Source: Comamonadaceae bacterium UBA2334 (GTDB taxonomy: Bacteria; Pseudomonadota; Gammaproteobacteria; Burkholderiales; Burkholderiaceae_C). Taken from it: a stretch of DNA of 64,000 nucleotides. Location of the stretch: positions 11,898-75,897 of the forward strand of contig DDUQ01000091.1 of assembly GCA_002344885.1 (NCBI GenBank), written 5' to 3'. Both the position numbers and the translations under genes were made by a program. Within the stretch, counting starts at the first letter, position 1; every line of letters starts with the position of its first letter. The notes under the pieces were generated by a model. It did not search any database. It saw only the letters and a list, made by a program, of their open reading frames with translations, and was not told the origin of the DNA. This document shows, one piece after another, positions 7,222-15,168 of this stretch.

Positions 7222-9957
7222 TCAGATCCGCCCGGGGAACCAGCGGCGCAGCAGGGCCTTTTCCAGCTCCAGCGTCACCAGCACAGCCACCCCCACACCC
7301 ACCACCAACAGGCCGGTGTCAAAGCCCAGTGGGTGCGTCTGGAACAACGTGTGCATGAACGGTGCATAGGTGAACAACAGTTGCAACCCGAACACCACCG
7401 ACACCGCCGCCAGCACCTTGGGCGTGCCCTGGACACCCTGCCAGGTGAACGAGGGCGACTTGAGGTAGCGCACGCTGAACAGGTAGAAGACCTCCATGGC
7501 CACCAGCGTGTTGACCGCAACGGTGCGTGCCGCTTCTTCGGACATGCCCTGGGCCAGCGCCCAACCATGCATGCCGAAAATGCCCGACAGGAACAGCACC
7601 GACACGAACCCGACCCGCCACATCACGAACCCGGACAGCATAGGCTCGTCGGGCCTGCGGGGTGGGCGGCTCATGACACCTCGTTCGGTGGGCTCAAAGG
7701 CCAGCACCAGCGCCAACGCGATGGAGCTGACCATGTTGACCCACAGGATCTGCACCGGCGCGATGGGCAGGGCCACGCCCAGCAACACAGCCAGCAACAG
7801 TGACAGCGATTCGCCCCCGTTGATGGGCAACAGGAAGGTGATGGTTTTCCTCAGGTTGTCGTACACCGTGCGGCCTTCTTCCACCGCATGGGCGATAGAC
7901 GCGAAGTTGTCGTCGGCCAGCACAATGGCACCCGCCTGCTTGGCGGCCTCGGTGCCCTTCATGCCCATGGCCACGCCCACGTCGGCCTGCTTGAGGGCGG
8001 GGGCGTCGTTGACGCCGTCACCGGTCATGGCCACCACCTCGCCATTGGCCTGCAACGCACGCACCAGCCGAATTTTGTGCTCCGGGCTGGCGCGGGCAAA
8101 CACGCGCGTGGTGCGGACGGCCTGCTGCAACTCGGCATCGGTCATGGCCTCCAGTTCAGGGCCGGTCAGGGCAGCCAGCGTGTCATCCGGCGTCCCCATG
8201 CCCAACTGGCCCGCGATGGCGCTGGCGGTCACGCCGTGGTCGCCCGTGATCATGACCACCCGGATGCCTGCCTGCTGACAGGTGGCCACGGCGCGCACGG
8301 CCTCTTCGCGCGGCGGGTCGATGATGGCCACCAGCCCCAACAACACCAGACCTTGCGTGACATCGGCATGGTCCAGGGTGTGCTGGGTAGCGGGCAAGGC
8401 CTTGCTGGCCAGCGCCAACACACGGCGCCCCTGACGGGCCTGTGCTTCCACCGCCCGGTGCCAGATGTCGGCATCCAACGGGGCCAGGTTGCCATCGGCG
8501 TGCAGCACCTGGCTGCAATGGTTCAGCACCCGCTCGGGTGCCCCTTTGACCCAGGCCACCTGACCGATACCGGTCGGGTCGGCATGCAGCGTGGCCATGT
8601 AGCGGTGTTCGGATTCGAACGGCACCACGTCCAGCCGGGCATGGGCTTGCCGAAGCGGCGCGGGCTGTAACCCGCCTTTCATGGCCAGCGTGAGCAGTGC
8701 GCCCTCGGTCGGATCACCTGTCAGCACCCAGGTGCCGCTGGCACCCTCCAGATGTGCGTCGTTGCAGAGTGCGGCGGCTTGCAGCAACGGTGCCAGTGCG
8801 GCATGCGCGGAAGCTTCCAACGCTTCATCGGGTGCATAGCCTGCCCCCTGCACCGCCATTTCGTGCCCGGCCAGCAACACGCGCTGCACCGTCATTTCGT
8901 TGCGCGTGAGCGTGCCGGTTTTGTCCGAGCAGATGACCGTGACCGACCCCAGTGCCTCCACCGCTGGCAAACGGCGGATGACCGCGTGGCGCTTGGCCAT
9001 GCGCTGCACCCCAATGGCCAGCGCAATGGTCATGATGGCGGGCAACCCCTCGGGAATGGCGGCCACCGCCAACCCCACGGCGGCCATGAACATTTCGGCA
9101 GCCGGCATGTGGCGCACCCAAACACCAAACACGAACAGCACGGCAGCCACCCCCAGGATGACCAGCGTCAGCGTACGGCCCACACCCTCCATTTGCCGCA
9201 GCAGGGGTGTCGTGGTGGTTTCCACCTCGGCCAGCAGGCGGCCAATGCGGCCCATTTCGGTCTGGTTGCCGGTGGCCACCACCACGGCCCGCGCCTGGCC
9301 CTGCGTGACCAGGGTGCCGGCATAGGCCATGCAGGTGCGGTCACCGATGGGGGCAACAGCCGCCACCGCGTCGACCGATTTGTCCACCGGCACCGACTCG
9401 CCGGTCAGAGCCGCTTCGTCGACACGGAAGCTGCGTGCCATCAGCAGGCGCACGTCGGCAGGCAGGCGATCGCCTGACGCAAGCTGCACCACATCGCCGG
9501 GCACCAGGTCAGCAGCGTCGACATCCAGCAGCTTGCCGTCGCGCCACACCTGCGCGTGCGGGCTGAGCATGTGGCGAATGGCCGCCAGGGCCTTTTCGGC
9601 TTTGCCCTCCTGAACGAAGCCAATCACCGCGTTGAGCAGCACCACGGCGGCGATCACGCCCGAATCGACCCAATGCCCCAGCAGGGCCGTGACCGCTGCC
9701 GCCCCCATCAGCACATACAGCAGCATGTTGTGGAACTGCCGCGCCAGCCTCACCCAGGCGCTGGGTGGTGGCGCTTCGGCCAGCCGGTTCGGGCCGTGCT
9801 GCGCCAGTCGCTCCTGCGCCAGCTGGCCGCTCAACCCCTGGGCACTGGTGTGCAATCCGGCCAGCACCGCGTCGGATGACCGTGCATGCTCAGGGGTTTT
9901 CGAAACGGTGTTAACAGTCTTGTCAGGCATCATGTCGACATGATGCCTCACGAACAT
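7222..9957 (-). CDS. P2-type cation-translocating ATPase (calcium-ATPase-like)
   Basis: Inner-membrane ATP-driven cation pump, up to 911 residues. The order is N-terminal cation ATPase domain (~35-100), actuator domain with ALTGESVPV (~200), a PEGLPA element in M4, phosphorylation motif SDKTGTLT with Asp345, nucleotide-binding domain with KGAPERVL, hinge MTGDGVNDAPALKQADVG, and six C-terminal helices. M5 keeps N..E (INGGESLSLL), but M6 reads NMVSSIALA where Ca/Na pumps have an acidic residue (N-x-V-T-D), so the ion is unclear. Starts: ATG 9957, or ATG 9933/9930 giving MPDKTVNTV. A GAGG at 9946-9949 and a 24-bp palindrome surround the later starts. It is 22 bp downstream of proA. Confidence 0.92.
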   Translation of the reverse strand: MFVRHHVDMMPDKTVNTVSKTPEHARSSDAVLAGLHTSAQGLSGQLAQERLAQHGPNRLAEAPPPSAWVRLARQFHNMLLYVLMGAAAVTALLGHWVDSGVIAAVVLLNAVIGFVQEGKAEKALAAIRHMLSPHAQVWRDGKLLDVDAADLVPGDVVQLASGDRLPADVRLLMARSFRVDEAALTGESVPVDKSVDAVAAVAPIGDRTCMAYAGTLVTQGQARAVVVATGNQTEMGRIGRLLAEVETTTTPLLRQMEGVGRTLTLVILGVAAVLFVFGVWVRHMPAAEMFMAAVGLAVAAIPEGLPAIMTIALAIGVQRMAKRHAVIRRLPAVEALGSVTVICSDKTGTLTRNEMTVQRVLLAGHEMAVQGAGYAPDEALEASAHAALAPLLQAAALCNDAHLEGASGTWVLTGDPTEGALLTLAMKGGLQPAPLRQAHARLDVVPFESEHRYMATLHADPTGIGQVAWVKGAPERVLNHCSQVLHADGNLAPLDADIWHRAVEAQARQGRRVLALASKALPATQHTLDHADVTQGLVLLGLVAIIDPPREEAVRAVATCQQAGIRVVMITGDHGVTASAIAGQLGMGTPDDTLAALTGPELEAMTDAELQQAVRTTRVFARASPEHKIRLVRALQANGEVVAMTGDGVNDAPALKQADVGVAMGMKGTEAAKQAGAIVLADDNFASIAHAVEEGRTVYDNLRKTITFLLPINGGESLSLLLAVLLGVALPIAPVQILWVNMVSSIALALVLAFEPTERGVMSRPPRRPDEPMLSGFVMWRVGFVSVLFLSGIFGMHGWALAQGMSEEAARTVAVNTLVAMEVFYLFSVRYLKSPSFTWQGVQGTPKVLAAVSVVFGLQLLFTYAPFMHTLFQTHPLGFDTGLLVVGVGVAVLVTLELEKALLRRWFPGRI
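9925..9948. promoter_or_regulatory. 24-bp perfect palindrome over the P-type ATPase start region
   Basis: The half-site AGGCATCATGTC is followed directly by its exact reverse complement GACATGATGCCT, giving a 24-bp palindrome with no spacer. It covers two candidate ATG starts (9933, 9930) of the ATPase and a GAGG ribosome-binding-like sequence. It could be a repressor operator or, in RNA, a hairpin masking the start. It also contains a SalI-like GTCGAC centre, which on its own means nothing. No known regulator is assigned. The palindrome itself is certain; its role is inferred from position. Confidence 0.55.
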
Positions 9958-9979
9958 TCAGGTTTTGCGGGAACGTCTG

Positions 9980-11236
9980 TCAGCCCCGCACCTCGCCCTC
10001 ACCCAGCACGATGTATTTGAGTGAGGTCAACCCCTCCACCCCCACGGGACCCCGGGCATGGAATTTGTCGGTGCTGATGCCAATTTCGGCGCCCAGCCCG
10101 TACTCAAAGCCGTCGGCAAAGCGGGTGCTGGTGTTGACCATGACGCTGGCCGAGTCCACCTCGCGCAAAAACTGCTGCGCGTGCCGGTGGTCGTTGGTCA
10201 GGATGGCATCGGTGTGGTGACTGGAATATTGGTTGATGTGGGCAATGGCCTCGTCCACACCCGCCACCACTTTCACGCTGATGACCGGGGCCAGGTACTC
10301 CTCGCTCCAGTCGGCCTCGGTGGCTTCCTTCAGCAGGGTGGCCGGTGCCACGGTCGCCAACAGGCGCAATGAATCGGGGCAACCTCGCATTTCCACCCCT
10401 TTGGCGGCAAACACCGCGCCGATGCGGGGCAAAAAATCGCCCGCCACGCCACGTGCCACCAGCAGGCTTTCTGTGGCGTTGCAAGGGCTGTATTTCTGGG
10501 TTTTGGCGTTGTCGGTCACCTTGAGGGCGAGGTCCAGGTCGCAGGGGTCATCGACATAGGTGTGGCAGTTGCCATCCAGATGCTTGATGACGGGCATGGT
10601 GGCCTCGGCGCTGATACGTTCGATCAGCCCCTTGCCGCCGCGCGGGATGATGACGTCGACAAACTGGGACATGGTGATGAGCTGTCCCACGGCATCGCGG
10701 TCGGTGGTGGGCACCAGTTGCACCGCGTTTTCCGGCAGCCCGACCTCGACCAACGCCTTGCGAACCAGTTTGGCCAGGGCCTTGTTGGACTCGATGGCTT
10801 CCGACCCACCTCGCAGGATGCAGGCATTGCCACTTTTAATGGAGAGGCTCGCGGCCTCGATGGTGACGTTGGGGCGGCTTTCGTAAATCATGCCGAACAC
10901 CCCGATGGGCACGCGCATCTGGCCCACGCGGATGCCGCTGGGCACCTGCTTCATGCCCACGATTTCACCGATGATGTCCGGCATGGCGGCGAGCTGTTCG
11001 CAACCCTGGGCGCAGGTTTCAATGGCGGCGGGGGTGAGCTTGAGCCGGTCCACCATGGGCTCGGCCAGCCCGGCGGCACGGGCGCGCTCCAGGTCCCGGG
11101 CGTTGTCGGCCTGCAGCGGCTCGACATGCTCGCGCAGCAGGCGGGCAAGCGCCATCAAAGCTTTGTTTTTAGTAGCTGCATTCGCTTTTGCAATAAGCGA
11201 TGAAGCCTGTTTTGCATTAAAACCTATGGTCAACAT
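9980..11236 (-). CDS. proA: Glutamate-5-semialdehyde dehydrogenase (gamma-glutamyl phosphate reductase)
   Basis: Second enzyme of proline synthesis: NADPH-dependent reduction of gamma-glutamyl phosphate to glutamate semialdehyde, cytoplasmic. The 418-residue product has the normal length, the ALDH-like fold features GVFGMIYESRPNVT and SGNACILRGGSEAIESN, the region around SPCNATESLLV containing the catalytic Cys (about residue 255), and the C-terminal HARGPVGVEGLTSLKY. The start at ATG 11236 gives MLTIGFNAKQASSLIAKANA. Bases 11168-11215 (residues ~8-23) match the dispersed 48-bp repeat seen elsewhere in the window, so part of the variable N-terminus may come from that element. In related genomes proA often follows holA; here two genes separate them. 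Confidence 0.96.
   Translation of the reverse strand: MLTIGFNAKQASSLIAKANAATKNKALMALARLLREHVEPLQADNARDLERARAAGLAEPMVDRLKLTPAAIETCAQGCEQLAAMPDIIGEIVGMKQVPSGIRVGQMRVPIGVFGMIYESRPNVTIEAASLSIKSGNACILRGGSEAIESNKALAKLVRKALVEVGLPENAVQLVPTTDRDAVGQLITMSQFVDVIIPRGGKGLIERISAEATMPVIKHLDGNCHTYVDDPCDLDLALKVTDNAKTQKYSPCNATESLLVARGVAGDFLPRIGAVFAAKGVEMRGCPDSLRLLATVAPATLLKEATEADWSEEYLAPVISVKVVAGVDEAIAHINQYSSHHTDAILTNDHRHAQQFLREVDSASVMVNTSTRFADGFEYGLGAEIGISTDKFHARGPVGVEGLTSLKYIVLGEGEVRG
11168..11215 (+). repeat. Dispersed 48-bp repeat, copy B (inside proA)
   Basis: In the + orientation it carries AGTAG at positions 4-8, CTGCATTC at 9-16, AATAAGCG at 25-32, ATGAAGCC at 33-40 and a T-rich end. This is the same register as five other copies in the window. 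The CGCTT (11183-11187) and AAGCG (11195-11199) elements form an imperfect hairpin core. It lies in frame within codons ~8-23 of proA, antisense to it, and introduces no stop. The assignment rests on by-eye alignment. Confidence 0.6.
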
Positions 11237-11282
11237 GGCGTGTGGGGCAATTCGGTGGACGGCATTCGTTTCGCCGATTGTC

Positions 11283-12347
11283 TCACCCGTGGGTGTCGAG
11301 CAACTCCACCTGGCGGCTGTGCCAGTTCAACACCGTCTTGCGCACGGCCATCAGGGGTGCCAGGTCGGGGAAGTCTTTGCGCACGGTGTCTGCCGCAAAG
11401 TCGGCCATGAAGTTGGACTTCAGCAAGGCGCGTGAACGGTCGACGCCGATGTCTTCATAGGGCACCGACGACATGACCAGAAATCCGTCTGCCGGTATGC
11501 GCCCCGCCCGCATGTTGGCGCGGATGATGCCGGCCGCCTTGCGGATGGGGTCGGCCAGGTCCGGGCTGTAGGGGCCGATGATGAGCGCCACGTTGGGCAC
11601 GTGCAACCAGTCGAACCCACGGCCGACGCACAGCATCCATTCACGGTGCTCGATGTCCAGCGTGCGCACCATCTGCCGCAAGCGTGCAATGTGGCGCAGG
11701 TTGCCGGCCAGCAGCGGCAGCAGGTCGTGCCGCATCTGGGTGGGCATGTCCGGCAACAGCGCCATCAGGCGTTGGGGCAGGCTGTCCAGGTCCACCTCGG
11801 TCAGGTCGGCCATCGAGAGCGTGGCCCCATGGTGGCCGTGCAAGACCAGTGCTTCCTCGTCGGTTTCAAAGCCGCATACCAGGGGGTAGACCGTCTGGTG
11901 GTGGGCGCCAAACATCACACCGATTTCAGCGCGGATCTCAAAGGTGTGGGCCACCGCATCCGGCGTGCGGTAGTTGAACCCGGCACAGCCGCGCCGCTCG
12001 TCACCCTTGGAAAAATGGTAAGTCACCATCACCAGCGCCTGGCGTCCAGCGTTGATGACGTTGGCCATGTCGTGGACCAGCGTTTCCCCCAGGTGCGGCC
12101 ACCCCAGGCGGAACATGCCACCGAGGTTGCGAAACGGCTGGATGATGCCCTTGGGCGTTTGTGTGGCGATGGGAATGTTGATGCGCCCGTCCATGCACTT
12201 CATCACCCAGATGGCAGTCGGGTGGCTGGCACGGTAACGCTTTCGGGCCAGCCAGGCTTCGGCACTGGCATATTCCGTGGCGTGGCGCTGTGCGAGGTCG
12301 AACAGCCAGTCGATGCGATCGGCAATGGGTTGGTGGTGCGGGATCAT
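11283..12347 (-). CDS. Stand-alone carbonic-anhydrase-like protein (CsoSCA/beta-CA-type zinc motif), function unproven
   Basis: A 354-residue soluble protein with no signal peptide or membrane segment. I see C51-M-D53-G-R55 in VMKCMDGRIN, then H111 in VTYHFSKG and C121 in RRGCAGFN. This C-x-D-x-R, His, Cys order is that of beta-class carbonic anhydrases and especially the carboxysomal CsoSCA type, where His and the second Cys are also about ten residues apart. No carboxysome gene is in the window. Start ATG 12347 (MIPHHQPIADRIDWLF) is preferred to a TTG at 12389. It is 46 bp upstream of proA on the same strand and divergent from an MBL hydrolase. Zinc binding and CO2 hydration are inference; it could be a degenerate relative with another activity. 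Confidence 0.6.
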   Translation of the reverse strand: MIPHHQPIADRIDWLFDLAQRHATEYASAEAWLARKRYRASHPTAIWVMKCMDGRINIPIATQTPKGIIQPFRNLGGMFRLGWPHLGETLVHDMANVINAGRQALVMVTYHFSKGDERRGCAGFNYRTPDAVAHTFEIRAEIGVMFGAHHQTVYPLVCGFETDEEALVLHGHHGATLSMADLTEVDLDSLPQRLMALLPDMPTQMRHDLLPLLAGNLRHIARLRQMVRTLDIEHREWMLCVGRGFDWLHVPNVALIIGPYSPDLADPIRKAAGIIRANMRAGRIPADGFLVMSSVPYEDIGVDRSRALLKSNFMADFAADTVRKDFPDLAPLMAVRKTVLNWHSRQVELLDTHG

Positions 12348-12493
12348 GGTGAGAGACGCCGGGTGAGCGAACCGGGCATTCCACCGCAAACCAGTCCTGC
12401 GGACAATCAGGGTTTGCGCCTGCTGTCGCCCCCGTGTCGGCTGCCTGACGCAGCCTCCGGGATGCGTCAGGCCATCCGTGGCACCATTCGCGG

Positions 12494-13417
12494 GTGAACA
12501 CCGACTTGCTCCCCCCCGACATCACCGTTCTCGAGCGCGGCTGGCTGTCCAGCAACAACGTGCTGCTGGATGACGGCCACACCCCTGTGCTGGTCGACAC
12601 CGGCTATTGCACCCACGCCGAACAGACCCTGGCACTGGTCGGCCACGCGCTGGCGAGCCGCGAGCTGACCCAGGTGCTGAACACCCACCTGCACAGTGAC
12701 CACTGTGGCGGCAACGGCGCACTGCAGGCCCGCTACCCTGGCCTGACCACCGCCATCCCACCCGGCGGGTCGCAGGCTGTGGCCACCTGGGACGAAGCCG
12801 CGCTGGGACATGCGCGCTTTGGCCAGAGCATCGTGCGGTTTGGTTTCGACCGCCTGTTGCAACCCGGCACCACCGAAGTGCTGGCTGGCCGGCCCTGGCA
12901 GGTGCATGCTGCGCCGGGACACGACCCCGATGCCGTGCTGCTGTTCCAGCCCGACACCCGCACCCTCATCAGCGGCGATGCCCTGTGGGAAAACGGTTTT
13001 GGCGTGGTCTTTCCCGAACTGGATGGGCAGAGCGGCTTTGGCGAGGTGGCGGCCACGCTGGACCTGATCGAGTCGCTGGCCCCCGCCGTGGTCATCCCGG
13101 GGCACGGTGCGGTGTTTGCAGACGTGGCCGATGCCCTGGCCCGTGCACGCCAGCGGCTGGACAGCTTCGTGCAGCAACCGCAGCGCCACCTGCGGCACGC
13201 GGCCAAGGTGCTGGTGAAATACAAGCTGCTGGAAATGGGACGCGCGCCCTTGCCAGATGTGCAAACCTGGGCCACCGGCACACCTGCCCTGGCCGACCTC
13301 CACCGGCTGATAGACGGATCAGCCCCCGTGTTCAGCGACTGGGTGGACGATCTGCTGGCAGACCTGGTGCGAACCGGGGCGGCTCGACTGGAGGACGGCG
13401 TGGTGTCCAACGCCTGA
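12494..13417 (+). CDS. MBL-fold metallo-hydrolase
   Basis: Metallo-beta-lactamase-fold hydrolase of 307 residues. The zinc signature H-x-H-x-D-H is present as NTHLHSDHCGGN (about residues 63-74). Further ligands are plausible in AAPGHDPDAVLLF (~140), SGDALW (~160) and IPGHG (~205). Residues 215-307 form a helical C-terminal extension of the kind seen in glyoxalase II-like and lactonase-like members. The start is GTG 12494 (MNTDLLPPDITVLERGW), since no upstream ATG suits the family N-terminus. It stands alone on the plus strand between minus-strand genes and is divergent from the carbonic-anhydrase-like gene. The substrate cannot be told from sequence. Confidence 0.85.
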   Translation: MNTDLLPPDITVLERGWLSSNNVLLDDGHTPVLVDTGYCTHAEQTLALVGHALASRELTQVLNTHLHSDHCGGNGALQARYPGLTTAIPPGGSQAVATWDEAALGHARFGQSIVRFGFDRLLQPGTTEVLAGRPWQVHAAPGHDPDAVLLFQPDTRTLISGDALWENGFGVVFPELDGQSGFGEVAATLDLIESLAPAVVIPGHGAVFADVADALARARQRLDSFVQQPQRHLRHAAKVLVKYKLLEMGRAPLPDVQTWATGTPALADLHRLIDGSAPVFSDWVDDLLADLVRTGAARLEDGVVSNA

Positions 13418-13462
13418 CCCTGGCGGCACGAAGCGCGCCGGAGACCTGCACCAGGCGTATCG

Positions 13463-14518
13463 TCAGTGTCGGCGGGCGCACGCCGCGCTCACCTGCGTAG
13501 CGAGGCGGTGCAGGGCATCCCAAGGCTCGGCAGGCCAGGTGGGTACTTTCAGGCCTTTGACAATGCCATCGACCACGTGGGCGTCTTGCAGCCACTGCGC
13601 CAGCGTGGCCGCACTCAAGCCGGGCAACACACGCTCCAGTAACTTTTCCTTGTTGCCCCAGACGCGGTTTTCACGCAGCGCCATGGGCATGGGACGGCCA
13701 GCATCCAGTGCCTGGCGCACACGCGCCAGGGTGCGGATGTCTTCACTCAGCGCCCAATGCACCAGCACGGGCGCCTCGCCCTCGGCCTGCAGGCCATCGA
13801 GCATGCGCTGCACGCGGGCAGTCTGCCCGGCCAGCACGGCTTCGGCCAGTTTGAAACTGTCGTAACGCGCCACGTTCAGCACAGCGGACTCCACCTGCTC
13901 GAAACTCAGTTCACCCGCCGGGTACAGCAGCGCGAGTTTCTGCACCTCCTGGTGCGCGGCCAGCAGGTTGCCCTCCACCCGGTCGGCAAAAAACTGCAGC
14001 GTGCGCTGCCCTGCTTCGCCCGAGGCCACACGCTGCTGCTGCAAGGCCAGGCGCTGGGCGATCCATTGCGGCAGGGCCTTGCGGTCGACCGCATCGACCT
14101 TGATGCACACCCCGTGTCCGTCCAGCGCGGCAAACCACGCACCTTTCAGAGTGGCACCGTCGAGCTTGGGGCACAGCACCAGGGTCAGCACGCTGTCATT
14201 GCCAGCGGCCATTTCGGCCAGCTTTTGCAGCGCCACGCTGCCTTCCTTGCCGGGTTTGCCCGATGGGATGCGCACCTCGACGATCTGGCGGTCGCCGAAC
14301 AGGCTCATCTCACCCCCACTGGCCAGCACGGCACTCCAGTCGAAGTGGGCGCCGGCCACGGTGAACACGGTGCGCTCGGTGTACCCCTGCTGCCGGGCTG
14401 CTGCGCGCAGCGCATCGGCGGCTTCCTGAATCAGCAGCGGTTCGTCTCCGTGCAGGGTGTAAAGCGACCTCAAGCCCCGCTGGAGGTGGCCCGCAAGCTG
14501 TGGCGCGGCGAGTTGCAT
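13463..14518 (-). CDS. holA: DNA polymerase III delta subunit
   Basis: Delta subunit of the clamp loader, which opens the beta sliding clamp during replication. At 351 residues it has family length. It begins MQLAAPQLAGHLQRGLRSLYTL and has YTLHGDEPLLIQEAADALR, the usual N-terminal clamp-binding region, then the AAA-like domain II and a helical C-terminal collar domain (from ~215, LAEAVLAGQTARVQRML). It is 15 bp after lptE in the conserved order leuS-lptE-holA, which strongly supports the call. It converges with the MBL hydrolase gene across a 45-bp gap where I see no clear terminator. Confidence 0.94.
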   Translation of the reverse strand: MQLAAPQLAGHLQRGLRSLYTLHGDEPLLIQEAADALRAAARQQGYTERTVFTVAGAHFDWSAVLASGGEMSLFGDRQIVEVRIPSGKPGKEGSVALQKLAEMAAGNDSVLTLVLCPKLDGATLKGAWFAALDGHGVCIKVDAVDRKALPQWIAQRLALQQQRVASGEAGQRTLQFFADRVEGNLLAAHQEVQKLALLYPAGELSFEQVESAVLNVARYDSFKLAEAVLAGQTARVQRMLDGLQAEGEAPVLVHWALSEDIRTLARVRQALDAGRPMPMALRENRVWGNKEKLLERVLPGLSAATLAQWLQDAHVVDGIVKGLKVPTWPAEPWDALHRLATQVSAACARRH

Positions 14519-14533
14519 GGGTTGAACCCGAGG

Positions 14534-15166
14534 TCAGAGTGAGCGCACAGCGGCCAGGCGGCGCATGACCTGCTGCACCACGTCGGTTTGCATGTCCTTG
14601 TACATCTCGGCTTCTTCTTCGAGCTTGGACAGGGCAATGGTTTCGCTGTAGCTGATGTCGCGTTGCAGCAGCACTTCGGAGTCTTCGATCAGCACCTTGC
14701 CTTGCAAGGTGCTGAGGCGGAATTTGAAGCGCACACGCAGCTGGAATTCACGGACCTGCCCTGCGGCGGTGGAGCCCACCACCGACTTTTCACGCTGATC
14801 GGCCAGCACCTCCAGCATTGCATCGGGCATGGCCACGGGCGGCGCACCGGCTGCGACAGCAGGGTTCACGGCGGGCACAGTCTCCAGCACCGTGACCCCG
14901 GCGCTGCGCAACGCCAGCTTCAACTCGCGGCGCAGGGGAGACGAATCCGGCAGCGGTGCGACCAGCGTCTGGAACGCAAACGTGGGAGCCTGGCGAAGCT
15001 TGAACCCGCACCCCACCACCGACACCGCGAGCAGGCCACCCGCACCCGCGAGCCATGCCCGACGATGGCGGGACACGGCTGCCTCAAGGGGCCATGCGTC
15101 GGCGGCCCGTGCACCAGACGTAGCCGCCGAGCCGGCTTGCAGGGCGCAGTGGCCAAGCGTGTCCAT
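14534..15166 (-). CDS. lptE: LPS-assembly lipoprotein LptE
   Basis: Outer-membrane lipoprotein that plugs the LptD barrel and helps insert LPS into the outer leaflet. It is 210 residues from ATG 15166. A lipobox ends at Cys53 (LLAVSVVGC), followed by GFKLRQAPTFAFQTL, which matches the LptE start GCGF-LR. The 30-residue stretch before the hydrophobic core is unusually long, and a GTG at 15076 (VSRHRRAWLAGAGG) would give a normal signal peptide. Either start is possible. It begins 2 bp after the leuS stop and precedes holA, the standard order. Confidence 0.92.
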   Translation of the reverse strand: MDTLGHCALQAGSAATSGARAADAWPLEAAVSRHRRAWLAGAGGLLAVSVVGCGFKLRQAPTFAFQTLVAPLPDSSPLRRELKLALRSAGVTVLETVPAVNPAVAAGAPPVAMPDAMLEVLADQREKSVVGSTAAGQVREFQLRVRFKFRLSTLQGKVLIEDSEVLLQRDISYSETIALSKLEEEAEMYKDMQTDVVQQVMRRLAAVRSL

Positions 15167-15168
15167 GG

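Noticed and set aside
6052..7803. A 583-codon open frame opposite the CPA2 antiporter and the ATPase end
   Set aside because: It crosses two real genes and their gap, and its composition is that of an antisense shadow.
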